Origin: Camelus bactrianus
Lineage: Eukaryota > Chordata > Mammalia > Artiodactyla > Camelidae
NCBI RefSeq assembly: GCF_048773025.1
Contig: NC_133541.1
Coordinates: forward strand, 105,625,912 to 105,689,911
DNA length: 64,000 bases
Reading direction: 5' to 3'
Part shown: positions 54,332 through 64,000 of the stretch, one piece after another
Layout of the letters: each line of letters begins with the position of its first letter
Position numbering within the stretch: the first letter of the stretch is position 1
Notes under the pieces: generated by a model
Databases searched by the model: none
What the model saw: only the letters and a program-made list of their open reading frames with translations
Told to the model about the DNA's origin: nothing
Program-made: the position numbers and the translations under genes

Positions 54332-54638
54332 GGTTGCTCTCTCATTACATAATCCTTGCTTGAGATCTTCAGTGAAAATGAATTATGACTAAGTCACATG
54401 GTGGTAAGCTTGGAGTTCTGTCTTATTAACATCGATTCCAGTAAACACTGTGGACTAAAACCACTAGAGGCTGATGAAAATAAGATGATGACTATCCAAA
54501 TGAAAATAAAATCTTTAGTTTTTAAAGAAATTAGATATTTTGGCACACAAAATATCAATTACAGCTATATATCGTAGGGTTTTCAAACAATTTTGTGAAA
54601 GGATCTTCTTTCTCAAAACTTTAGGAGGACATTCAAAG

Positions 54639-54640
<2 letters not shown>

Positions 54641-54680
<40 letters not shown>
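54641..54680. repeat. (GT)n microsatellite
   Basis: Twenty perfect GT units followed by AG repeats. The CVCVC frames on the plus strand come from it. Confidence 0.95.
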
Positions 54681-54684
<4 letters not shown>

Positions 54685-54879
54685 AGAGCCTGGATCCTAA
54701 CCTCCCAGTCTTTTCCTTCTCTCTCCAGCTCACAACCAAGGGACACTGTGGTTGTCTATGGAAAACAGTTTGGAACCTCTGATCCACAAAGGGCAAAACT
54801 TCTATCTTCCAGAAGCCCTGCAGGGTCACTCTGGATAGTCAACTACCTGATTTCTGAATAATTTAGAAATTTTGATGAC

Positions 54880-55047
54880 CAAATCTTTCATTTAAAAATA
54901 TTCACCACATTTTGCTAATTAATAAGTAAATTTCATTTTAGTAAATTTGGAAATCATAAAAAAGTCAATGAAGAAATTTCTCATGAAGTTACCACCCGGA
55001 ATTAATTCCTGCTAATATTTTGACTTGCAGTATTTGGGTCCTTTAAA

Positions 55048-55106
<59 letters not shown>

Positions 55107-55150
55107 ATTCTTCCTTTCTCACAAAATTGGTGTTAAATCCAATCTTTTGA
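54880..55150 (-). repeat. Old L1M 3' UTR-like remnant
   Basis: 'agtaaatttggaaatcataa', 'gaagttaccacccggaatta' and 'ctgctaatattttgacttgc' follow the same old L1 3' segment as at 45,690 ('cacccataatcccaccaccc ... gttaacattttggtgt'). Confidence 0.5.
55053..55103. repeat. (TG)n microsatellite
   Basis: About 25 perfect TG units; sits in the old L1 remnant. Confidence 0.95.
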
Positions 55151-55154
55151 TTTT

Positions 55155-56030
55155 TGACTTTTTTTTTCTATCTGAAAAGACCTATCTTGCATATTTTTCT
55201 GTGTTACTGAACCTCTTCTACAAAATACTGGAGCTTTCTTATATTCTATGCTTGGCACAGGCCACAACTGATTTATCATATATACCTCATCTATATGTAT
55301 GGACAGACAAATCAAGGATTCAGCCTTTTCTCACTCAAACCTGACTTGTCAAAACTGCTATTCACTACAAGCAAAAAAAAAAAAAAAAAAAAAAAAAGGA
55401 AACAAAAAAGTCTTACATTGCATGAATTTAGAACCACAGAAGCGATAAGAACACAGATACTATACTGTCCATAGCATTGAGTTCTGGGATTCATGCTGCT
55501 GAGTCTATTGTGCAATTGAGAATTTTTCCCAGAGATGAAATTTCTGTAAAACTGCTCTCTGAATCTTCAGAGAAAAAGAAAATGTTCATAGTTTACAGCA
55601 TTGTGGTAAATACAGTGTAAAATGTTTTCTTGCTTTTTTATGGCTTGAAAAAAAAAAGCAGGAAGGAAAACTAGGTAATTTTCTTTTATTACAATATATT
55701 TAATACCTTTCGTTTTAAAAAGGGAACCCTGGATTATATTGTACAAATGCACACAGCTCACCAATGACCTCCTATTGGTTATTTAAACACAAAAATCTCC
55801 AAATGGTTTATGTGAAGACTGGGATTCCTTCAGCTCTTTGTTGTCCTTCCTTACTGAGGAAACTGGTTGTGTGGGCTTTGTTCTTGAACGTCACTTTAAC
55901 AGAGTGTTGCTATCTTTTGGGTCTTGATTAATATTTAACAATAATAATAACATTAAAAATATATTTGTCTTTCTTTTTAATTTTCAGGAGCACAATCAAG
56001 TTTTCACTACAAGGGGGAAATAGCTTAGTG
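55155..56030. other. Unassigned AT-rich sequence with a poly(A) run
   Basis: A run of about 25 A lies at 55,373-55,397. No matching target repeat or retrocopy body was found. No gene recognised. Confidence 0.35.
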
Positions 56031-56034
56031 TATT

Positions 56035-56265
56035 AGTTAAGACCATCTTGGAGTCAGGCAGACTTGAGTTCAGAATCTGGTACCATCAGTTATCAGTTAG
56101 ATAATCTTGACTAAACAGTAAACTGATTTACCTCAATAAATTTGGTTGAGTTATGCATAAAATAGGGATACCATTACCTTCTTCAAAGCGTGTCGGTGCA
56201 TGTGTGCAATGACTTCAGGGCAATGCTAGCTTCTAGGAAGGGTGGCAAAACAAACACAAACCAAC
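56035..56265 (+). repeat. MIR SINE, nearly full length
   Basis: Head 'ttggagtcaggcagacttga' and 'gttcagaatctggtaccatc', core 'tagataatcttgactaaaca', 3' part 'aaatagggataccattacct' and 'gcaatgctagcttctagg'. Confidence 0.75.
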
Positions 56266-56269
56266 GTCA

Positions 56270-56995
56270 CAACAACAACCAACATTAATGTCAAATGTGT
56301 TTTGAAACAAATTTCTCAGAGACTTTTTAACCTGAATTTAGTCCAAAAAGTAGATTAACGTGCCTCATAATCCCTATTTATTATTGTAAACAAAAATTAT
56401 GTTTGGCTCATCAAATGAAAGATCTATCTTCGGAGAAGAAAAACAGGATTGAATACTGATTCAAGACCATCCTCGTCAACACGTGCACTAATCGTTGAGG
56501 CCAGTTAGCTAGAAGCCATCGTGGTCACTTCACAAAAACAAAGACTTCTGCGGAAAACTCTGGTGCTATTTACCTATTCCATCTACATGTTACATATATT
56601 AATATTCTATTTAAATTTGGCCCCTTTTCCTTGTAAAAACGGAAGTTCCTTTCGGACGGGGACCAGGGATAATGATGGGAGTCTATGAATGCTTTCTATT
56701 TTGAGGACCTTCAGTTAGGCTTCTGTGGTATTGGTGATGATGATAATACACATATGGGAACTATATGTTCTTCCTCCACCCCCCAAAACCCCCATTGATA
56801 GCTCTTGGTCTATTTAGTTGTTTCCATACACAACTATACACTCATCGATTGTACATGAAAGGAAGGACTTGGTGAGGACAACCAAGTGGCCTAAGTTACC
56901 TTAGTGCCTGAATTAGGACTTAGCATGCAGGTCAGATCATGTCCTAATTCTCTGGCCCTGAATCACATCACTGATGGATCATTTGGTTGTGTGGG
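56270..56995. other. Unassigned sequence
   Basis: No gene or repeat recognised. Confidence 0.3.
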
Positions 56996-56999
56996 GCCA

Positions 57000-57115
57000 C
57001 ATCTCGTAGAACAAAAAAATTTCGAAGTAAAGAAATCTGGATTTGAATCCCCGATATTTCACTTAGTGGTTATGTAATGCAGGACACAGGTAGGTACTCT
57101 GAACTTTACCCGGAG
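57000..57115 (+). repeat. MIR SINE fragment
   Basis: 'gaaatctggatttgaatccc' and 'cacttagtggttatgtaatg' follow the MIR head and core. Confidence 0.45.
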
Positions 57116-57129
57116 GGTGATTATAAGTG

Positions 57130-57185
57130 ATAGAACATAACATAATGTAATGTAATATAATATAATACAACATAATATATAGTAT
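57130..57185. repeat. (ATAAC/ATAAT)n tandem repeat
   Basis: Imperfect 5-bp units (cataa, tgtaa, tataa) over about 50 bp. Confidence 0.75.
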
Positions 57186-57841
57186 CTTCTCTACCTATAC
57201 GCTTGTGAAAACTTAAAGTATCAAAAGTCTTTCATAACTTGTAAAATAAAGTACTAAACACATTACTTACTGTGAAAAATGCCTTTGCTTACTGATTAAG
57301 GAAGAGATAAAAAAAAAATTGATGGGGCATAAGAAGAAAAACTTGAAAAGCTGCAAATTATCCAGTTGAAATGTAATTGGGATTGCCCCCAAACCAGATC
57401 AACAGCATTAAATTTCATACAGATACCTCATTTTAATCAAATGCTCATCTGCTGTTAAATTCATTTCAGCTTCCATATTAACGAAACCTGAATGTTTCTT
57501 TAAAGAACAAAAATCATGCTTAACCAGGAAATTGTATATGGTGTGGTGCAATGAAAATGGGCTAAACAGGGGTCAAAACCCCTACTGTTTCAAAGACCAG
57601 AGAGTTAATGTGAATTAACTGGGGGGTGGGGGCATGGGGTGTCGAGGGAGCACATGCTGACGAGCACAGGACCACCAGGAGGAACGTCCATCACTCAACC
57701 CCAGATGTGCTGCCATGAGATGTGGGCCTTGTGAGGCCAGATTTTCTTATTTTCTAAGAGGAGGCAAGTATTCAGATATTTTTTGAAATTGTCAAAATTA
57801 TAAAATTTTGAACAAAAGTGTGTTTTTAAAAATATTGTGCT

Positions 57842-57894
57842 GGGAGCGTATACTGTTGCTTATAAACACTTTATATATGTTTATAAACGCTCCC
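57842..57894. repeat. Imperfect inverted repeat (hairpin)
   Basis: Outer arms gggagcgt (57,842-57,849) and acgctccc (57,887-57,894); inner arms ttataaaca (57,860-57,868) and tgtttataa (57,878-57,886). The right arms are continuous, the left arms are split by ten bases, and the loop is nine bases. Seventeen base pairs in all. Confidence 0.8.
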
Positions 57895-57954
57895 TTGAGC
57901 TGGGTCCACCCAGCAAGGCTCCAGTTTTCAACCACTGTGCTATAAAATCAGATG

Positions 57955-58135
57955 GATCTTACTTCAGTCTTAGCTCCCAGCTCACTAACTGAATGGCTTT
58001 GGCTAAGAAATTCAACCCACCCAAGCTTCACTTCCCTCTTGCAAAGTGGGAGGCACAATGCCTCTGTTGTGCGGGCTGCAAAAATGGACATGGACGAAAA
58101 CAGCATAATAAGTACATAATAGGTACTCCAAGAAT
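57955..58135 (+). repeat. MIR SINE
   Basis: 'taactgaatggctttggcta', 'cttcacttccctcttgcaaa' and 'agtacataataggtactcca'. Confidence 0.6.
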
Positions 58136-58139
58136 TTAG

Positions 58140-60590
58140 CTCTTTTTCTGGAAAAAGAGGAAAGTTAAGTTGCTCTGTTTTCTTTTTTTTATCCTAGTTA
58201 CATTCAGAGCATGTCAGATATTCTTTTTATTATGAGGGTCAGGGCTACCTCATTTGTTGTTGGAATAAATTGATTTACTTGAAGTATAAACAAAATTCGA
58301 AACTCTAGATGTCCCCAATGTTTCTAAAGAATAGAGATAAGTCAGCATCAAGTCTGAAAAAATTTTCAGACTGACCCAAGGGAGAGTGCTTCTTTGCAAA
58401 ATGCCTGTCTCCTGAACAAAATGCTTTTCTACTATTTCATCAGCTACTGTCCGTCATAAAGAGCCTTTCGTTCGGCAAACACCATTTGAGGACATCAAGA
58501 AAGTGGTTAGCGATAGCACCATGTGAACTGGGAATGGATCAATTCTGCTTAGATTACAGTTAAATATACAAAGCTTGGCGTTTCAAAGCAAAGGATTATA
58601 TAAAATAAATTAAGATACCTGATGTTTTCAAACTACAGAAATGTTAGTGAAAGTTCAGTAAGCAAATGGCCAGTGAATGGCTAGAAAAATTAACCTTGTC
58701 TCTTTACCACCTTCCACGGGTCTTGGCTAAGCCATTTAGACTTGATTTCAAAACCCATAGAGTGAAGAGAAAAATACAAAATCACACACCACAGTTAAAA
58801 GAGAGTGGACAAGACGTGTAGCTAAACCTGTTCAGATACGAGCATTTGTGTGAATCGGGCATGTTTAAGCATGTGTTTGCAGACTGGGCTCTTTTCAATC
58901 TATGGAGGATAAAACCCAGAAGGTCACACAGTCGTGGAAGAATCAATTTCCCTTGTTGCAGGCGGACAGTTTCCTTTCTCTTATTTCAGAGTGTGGCACT
59001 GCACCCTGTGGAGCCTCAAATGTGGACAGTCTAGCTGAGAAGAGAACAGGATGGCTAAAATGCTCCTTCTGTGTAAATTAACTAGGGGTAAGGGGTTCCT
59101 TGTTAATTCACTTTCTAAAAGCGAGGGTTTATTTTGAATGGTTGCTAATGTTTTAGGCATCTGGCTCAATATCTTGTAAATTCTAAATTGTGTAGACGCT
59201 TTTAGTAAACAAAAGGCTTTAAAAATAAAAGTCATAATTCAAATGCTTTCCTTAATACAGCAAAAAATCATATATTCTCTGAAATACAAATTCTGCTTAA
59301 TTAACTGATTAACAACCACTTAAATTCCTCCTTAGGAGATGCAGGAGACAAAGACTAAGCCAGTGGAGCAGGAGTACTTCCCTCCTCTGGGTCCAGGTAA
59401 CCTGAGCAGAGCAGACAATGGAGAAATTTCAGTAATGCCAGAGTTCCCATTTTCATAAACGGAATTATCTAAGAAATTCATAAGAAAGCAAGTTTGGGAT
59501 CTATAATATCTTCAAAACACCTAAGTCCCTCTCTCTGTCTTACCACTGTCAATTAGCAGAATCATTGTCTGTGGCTTATCATATGACTTCAAAGTGTTAA
59601 TTTTTAATTTCAACTCTCTAGATAGGCTATTGTTATAAAAAAAAATTAGTGTCTTGCAATTCCTTCAATGGCTTTAATGGTTTACTGGTAGAATGACACG
59701 ATATCCTAGACTTTACAGAATGGTACTCACTTAAAATGTTCTGTCTAGCTGTTTTCATCAGTATTCTTGCATTTAAAAAACAATTTTTGTTTTGGAAAAT
59801 ATGTTCAAATTAGGTACATCTGATCTATGAATAGTTTAAGGCCCTTAAATATGGATCAGTTAGGAGTACGGAGTAAGAGCTCAGCTTACTTTTGGAAGGC
59901 ACCTCTCTCCACGAAATGTTGCACCAGAAGGAAGAACGTGAGTGAGAAACGCTTGGTTTACATTTTCATTGTGGTTATACTGGGTCACACTTTTCAGAGG
60001 AACATTTCCAGTTTGGACCAGAAGGCATGATGAAGATATCACGCTCTTTTCTTCAGCACATGCTCACAAGGCTTTTTTAGAGTCATAATGATTTCAACAA
60101 AATTTCCTTCTTGAAAATAATACCAATGAATTTTTTTCTGATGAAAGTGTTAACTAAGCTTAGTCAGATTTGGTTTTCTATCTATATTTTAACTTCAGTT
60201 GACTCCAGAACTTCAAGCCCTGTGGTAAATGATCTTGATTTAGATGCCAAATAAAGAAAGGGAACAACAACTTTTTCCCCATACTGAAGTTTCAGTGCAT
60301 CAGCAGGTCAGGCACCTCTAGAGATGGCTGCCACCAGCAACTTGAAGACACTTCTCTGTGTTTGCCAAGCAGACCCCTCTGCTCCAGGTCACTCTTCACA
60401 TTTTAATTTCAAAGCTTTCATGAAAGCAAGATTTTTGCCTTAATTTATCTTTTGAGTATCATTATCGCCTCTGTTTCTGTTTCAGCCTAATTCTGGGATA
60501 CAGGTATGAAGGAATGATTTGTCTATGATAGAATTTAGCAGAGTGTATTTCTAGAAAGCAAAATAGCTTTGAGTGTGTATCATATAATTT
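58140..60590. other. Unassigned sequence with one exon-like block
   Basis: No repeat family recognised. 59,336-59,396 (61 bp) sits between 'tcctccttag' and 'gtaacc', an acceptor/donor-like pair, and is open in one frame (EMQETKTKPVEQEYFPPLGP). I do not recognise the peptide, and such pairs arise by chance in 64 kb. Other frames (58,846-59,034, 59,827-60,030) have no support. Confidence 0.3.
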
Positions 60591-60595
60591 GATGC

Positions 60596-61055
60596 TAAAA
60601 AGAATAAAATAATGCCATCTGCAGCAACATGGATGGACCTAGAGATCATCATTCTAAGTGAAGTAAGCCAGAAAGAGAAAGAAAAATACCATATATCATT
60701 CATATGTGGGATCTAAAAAAAAAGAAAAAGGAGGACACTAATGAACACATCTGTAAAACAGAAACAGACTCGCAGACATAATAAACAATCTTATGGTTAC
60801 TCGGGGAAAGCGGGTGGGAAGGGATAAATTTGGGAGTTTGAGATTTGCAAATGTTAACTACTATATATAAAAATAGATTAAAAAAACCAAATTTCTTCAC
60901 TGTAGCACAGGGAATTATATTCAGAGCCTTGTAATAACTTTTAATGAAAAAGAATATGAAAACAAATATATGTATATATATGCATGACTGGGGCATTATG
61001 CTGTACACCAGAGATTGATGCACTGTAACTGACTACTTCAATTAAAAAAAGATAA
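60596..61055 (+). mobile_element. 5'-truncated L1, ORF2 end and 3' UTR
   Basis: 'aagaataaaataatgccatc', 'tgcagcaacatggatggacc', 'attcatatgtgggatctaaa', 'gctgtacaccagagattgat' and 'ctacttcaattaaaaaaag'. About 460 bp, same subfamily as at 33,107. Target repeat not clear. Confidence 0.85.
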
Positions 61056-61059
61056 TTAA

Positions 61060-61420
61060 ATTACTAACTTAGTTTAATAAATTACAGTGAAAACAAAGGT
61101 ACTCCCTTAATAGTGTCATTATTTCTGACTTGCAATTCAGTTTTGAAAGGGAATCAGTGGAGCCACAGAAATGTCCATAGCTTCTTATTTATGTCATAGC
61201 ACATAGTGAACAATTTTTAACGATGGATTGTTAAATGCTGTGATTTGTTACCTTTAAGAATTCGCTTTTCCTTTGTCAAAATCTTAAAATCCCGAGAATA
61301 TCACCTTTATGAATACAATCCATTTTGGTTTTACAGGCAAAATAAAAGGATGAGAGTCACAGTGTAAAGAACGCCTGGTGGAAAGCCCTTCTACAGTCGG
61401 AGGCCAGAGGTCCTTCAGGG
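61060..61420. other. Unassigned sequence
   Basis: No gene or repeat recognised. Confidence 0.3.
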
Positions 61421-61424
61421 GGCC

Positions 61425-61730
61425 ATCCATTTATTCGCTCGTTCAACCAGCCTTTATTGAGTACATATGTTGTACCAAGGCAACCAGTATTAATTAACAG
61501 TTTCATTTTCTGCCCTCAGAGAGCTTACCATCTGGCGAAGGGTAGGGGAAATCAAGTAAGCAAATAAACAGCTTTATAATCACAACTTCAACAAATGCTA
61601 CGAAGGAAACACAGAGGGTCCAGAGAGTAACAGTGGAGATGTACTTAAGGAAACCTCTCCAAGGAGTTATAGTCAAAGCTCAAACTTAAAGTGTAAGAAG
61701 AATCCAGCCACTCACATTTTAAAAGGGGAA
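61425..61730 (-). repeat. L2 3' part
   Basis: Reverse complement of L2: 'catccatttattcgctcgtt', 'caaccagcctttattgagta', 'tgccctcagagagcttacca' and 'aggaaacctctccaaggagt'. Confidence 0.7.
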
Positions 61731-61734
61731 GAGT

Positions 61735-62285
61735 CAGATGACTGGTCTTTCATTTAAAAACTATCTACAGGGTTAAGAAATACACCGATGCCAAAAATGT
61801 ATCTCAGTTTAGTTTGAGAAGTGATATGACAGTTAATGTATGTTATTTAAATGTTTTCATGAAGGATTCAAGTTGGTCACAGAGGTTAAGACTACAGGAT
61901 GCCACTACTGTACTGAGGAAAAATAACATGAATCTGGAAGAGATTTGGTTTGGTTTCATTTTTTTAATTTCCGCTTTACGTGCACCTGGTGAAATTCCTA
62001 GTGACTCAAACACTGACTTGGGCTTAAAACTCATACATTATCAGCAGACAAGGGATGACCAAGGTTAATTTAATGCCCATTGTGAGACGGAGAGTCAGCT
62101 CAGAATTACAGATCTCATATTTCCTGGAAATAATGTTTGACTCCTAGCTGCTGTAAATCAAGCGAGATCTACTGTATCATAAGAAGTATTTTAAAGCAAA
62201 GTGTAAAGACCCCAAAGTGAGGAAAAAATATCTTGAATCATCAAGAAAAATGCACCCTGAGATTAAAAATTTAGCAGAGACATAT
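61735..62285. other. Unassigned sequence
   Basis: The 84-codon plus frame 61,814-62,068 shows no domain; no repeat recognised. Confidence 0.3.
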
Positions 62286-62289
62286 TGCA

Positions 62290-62585
62290 TTAACATGGGA
62301 AGATGGCCACCTTACATAAAGTAAAAGAACTATAAAACAATGCTTAGAGTATGGGCCCATTTATGAAACTGTACATCTGAGTTGTTTATACTGGCATATA
62401 GGGAAAAAAATCTAGACAGAAATATTCCAAAGTGCTAACAGTAATGATTTCTTGATGGTAGGTTTCTGGGTGATTTGCTTTTTATACATTTCTGCACTTT
62501 TTTCTCCCCTCACAATGAGGATATATATTTTTTCAATGTAAAAAAAAAAATTACAAGAAAATTTAATTGTACTGGTGAATATTGA
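62290..62585 (+). repeat. Old L1M 3' end remnant
   Basis: 'agtatgggcccatttatgaa', 'caaagtgctaacagtaatga', 'ggtttctgggtgatttgctt' and 'tcacaatgaggatatatatt' follow old L1 (L1MC/ME-like) 3' sequence ('atgttaacagtggttatctc ... ctacaatgagcatgtatta'). Confidence 0.6.
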
Positions 62586-62589
62586 TTTA

Positions 62590-63390
62590 AAGTAAAAAAT
62601 GTTTGATGGATCTCGCTTGTACTGCAAGCTAACTATTTATAAAGGACATTTCACAAATGTGGAATAATAGTTCAGTTGGCATGATTTGCTCTTTGGCCAG
62701 CACTGAATTACCAGTCAGACAAGGTACGTGCCTACAGTGTCAGTAAAGAAAGGGAGACACCAAACAGTTAGAATATTTTGGAGAAAAGTATTTGATTCTT
62801 GATATTTCAAAAAAGTATAAAAGTATGTGTCCAAGGAGAATATCAGAAAGTTGTTGAACTGATGTATACTTATTTATGATTTGATATCATTTAAATTTTT
62901 AAGAACATGTAGGTAGAAGGATGCTTAGGACATACTGGTAGGAGGTATGGCTAACTTTTTTCAAGGTCTAGGACCTAAAGGAATTAATTTGGTCCTAACC
63001 ACAGAAAAAAAATTGTGTTACTTCCCAACTTGTATGTCATTAAAAATAGAAATACTTAGCCATAAAATTAGTGCACATCAGTCCAAGAAGGTTTCGATTT
63101 TCCCCAGATAAATGTCTTTACGCTTTTGTGAAGTATCATAAATTCCAAATTTTCCCAAAATAATTTTTGTGTCTACCTTTTTTTTGGCTGACACCTAAAG
63201 AATACACTTAGTCTATCTGGCAATTCAATACCCCCAAAGAACACATCATGGCACTTGAAATATTCAAATAAAAATCCAATTAAAGATGCGCTACATTTAA
63301 TGCAGATTTACTGTATTAGATATTTTAAAATTCAAATCAACAAGATAATTTGATAACTTTTCTAGTATGGCAGATTTGGGCTAATGAGAT
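62590..63390. other. Unassigned AT-rich sequence
   Basis: No gene or repeat recognised. Confidence 0.3.
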
Positions 63391-63394
63391 GTGA

Positions 63395-63560
63395 AATTCA
63401 GGCTCAGTTAGACTATTTACCAGTCCCAAACTTGGACAAGGCTAACCTCTCTGAGACTCTTTCCACTTATTTAAAATCATTATGGTGACACTAGCTTTAC
63501 TGGCATGATAGAATTTAGGGGAATATAATATGAAAAGTAAAGAATGTAAAATGACTTGGA
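63395..63560 (+). repeat. MIR SINE
   Basis: 'gactatttaccagtcccaaa', 'cttggacaaggctaacctct' and 'ctgagactctttccacttat' follow the MIR core. Confidence 0.6.
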
Positions 63561-63564
63561 GACC

Positions 63565-64000
63565 CACAAAAGATTATATCAAGGTAAGGTATAATGATGG
63601 TGCAGATTAGAACCATATTGTTCTTGTCATTAAGTATTTCACGAGTGTATATCCTGTATCCTCCCTACCAAGGAAGTTCTACGTTGCTAGCATACGCACA
63701 TTGTGCTGGTCATGTAAGAGGTCTACAAATAGGTGTTTTTCAATTATTAATTCACAATGTTTGAAACTCATTTTCACTTGGTAGAATAACAGTTGGGATG
63801 TGCAAATACAGGGAACTGTAACTGAACTCTCAGAGTAACACCAAGTATAAATCTAGTTTATTTCAGGAAAAACCAATTGAGTAATTTAAGTTGAAACTTT
63901 CAAGATAAATCTGGTTTTCTTTTAGGTTCCAACCATGGAAAACAAAGCAACAATCTTTTTATGAATCTATGAGAAATGTAAACAGTTTTGACACTCTAGA
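63565..64000. other. Unassigned sequence
   Basis: No gene or repeat recognised up to the window end. Confidence 0.3.

Noticed and set aside
54515-54861. Cys/Val- and His/Thr-repeat frames on both strands
   Set aside because: Artefact of the (GT)n array.
55150-55397. Retrocopy with a 25-base A tail
   Set aside because: No body or target repeat recognised; may be a simple homopolymer.
1-64000. CRISPR array, operon, bacterial promoter or replication origin
   Set aside because: The window is mammalian nuclear DNA; no spaced direct-repeat array or prokaryotic gene layout is present.

Overview
This is a mammalian nuclear window with no recognisable host gene. Young tRNA-Ala-like SINEs with an added tail (vic-1 type) and L1 3' ends of the cetartiodactyl type point to a camelid (camel, llama or alpaca). 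Vic-1 SINEs are the clearest sign; I see no Alu, B1, carnivore tRNA-Lys or ruminant SINEs. Older mammal-wide layers are also present: MIR, L2, old L1M/HAL1-like L1, hAT/MER5-type DNA transposons and MaLR LTRs. The open reading frames are short (none above about 141 codons) and most that I could place lie in repeat remnants, so the window is best read as intergenic or deep intronic DNA. No RNA gene, CRISPR array or operon is supported.

Layout. 1-10.8 kb: mostly unassigned sequence with an L1M fragment, MIRs, MER5A-like DNA, an L1 3' end and the first vic SINE (8.3 kb); at 4.9 kb sits a 33-35 bp copy of the 5' half of tRNA-Cys between 13-bp direct repeats. 10.8-13.3 kb: a HAL1/L1M-like element split by a young L1 tail. 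14.3-16.3 kb: a long repeat-free, frame-poor stretch. 16.3-31 kb: MIRs, microsatellites, a minus-strand vic SINE (25 kb) and a 35-bp L1 insertion with a 20-bp duplication (27.7 kb). 31.3-38.9 kb: dense L2/MIR pile-up, a truncated vic SINE next to a 0.6-kb L1, a solo MaLR LTR and two minus-strand L2 copies with nested inserts. 39.3-48.2 kb: two more vic SINEs, a 5'-inverted L1, a 1.3-kb L2 with reverse-transcriptase remnants, a MaLR LTR inside an old L1, and a ~210-bp unit present twice 4.8 kb apart at about 95% identity. 48.9-50.5 kb: a 1.6-kb L1 ORF2/3' end. 50.5-64 kb: ancient L1/L2/MIR pieces, two GT microsatellites, a hairpin at 57.85 kb and one more L1 at 60.6 kb.

There is no gene system here. 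The interest lies in how the DNA was assembled: retrotransposition variants (tailless tRNA-half insertion, ultra-short L1 insertion, 5' inversion), nested insertions that give a relative time order, and a local duplication. Family names rest on memory of consensus sequences, not on a search; ends of old repeats are approximate.
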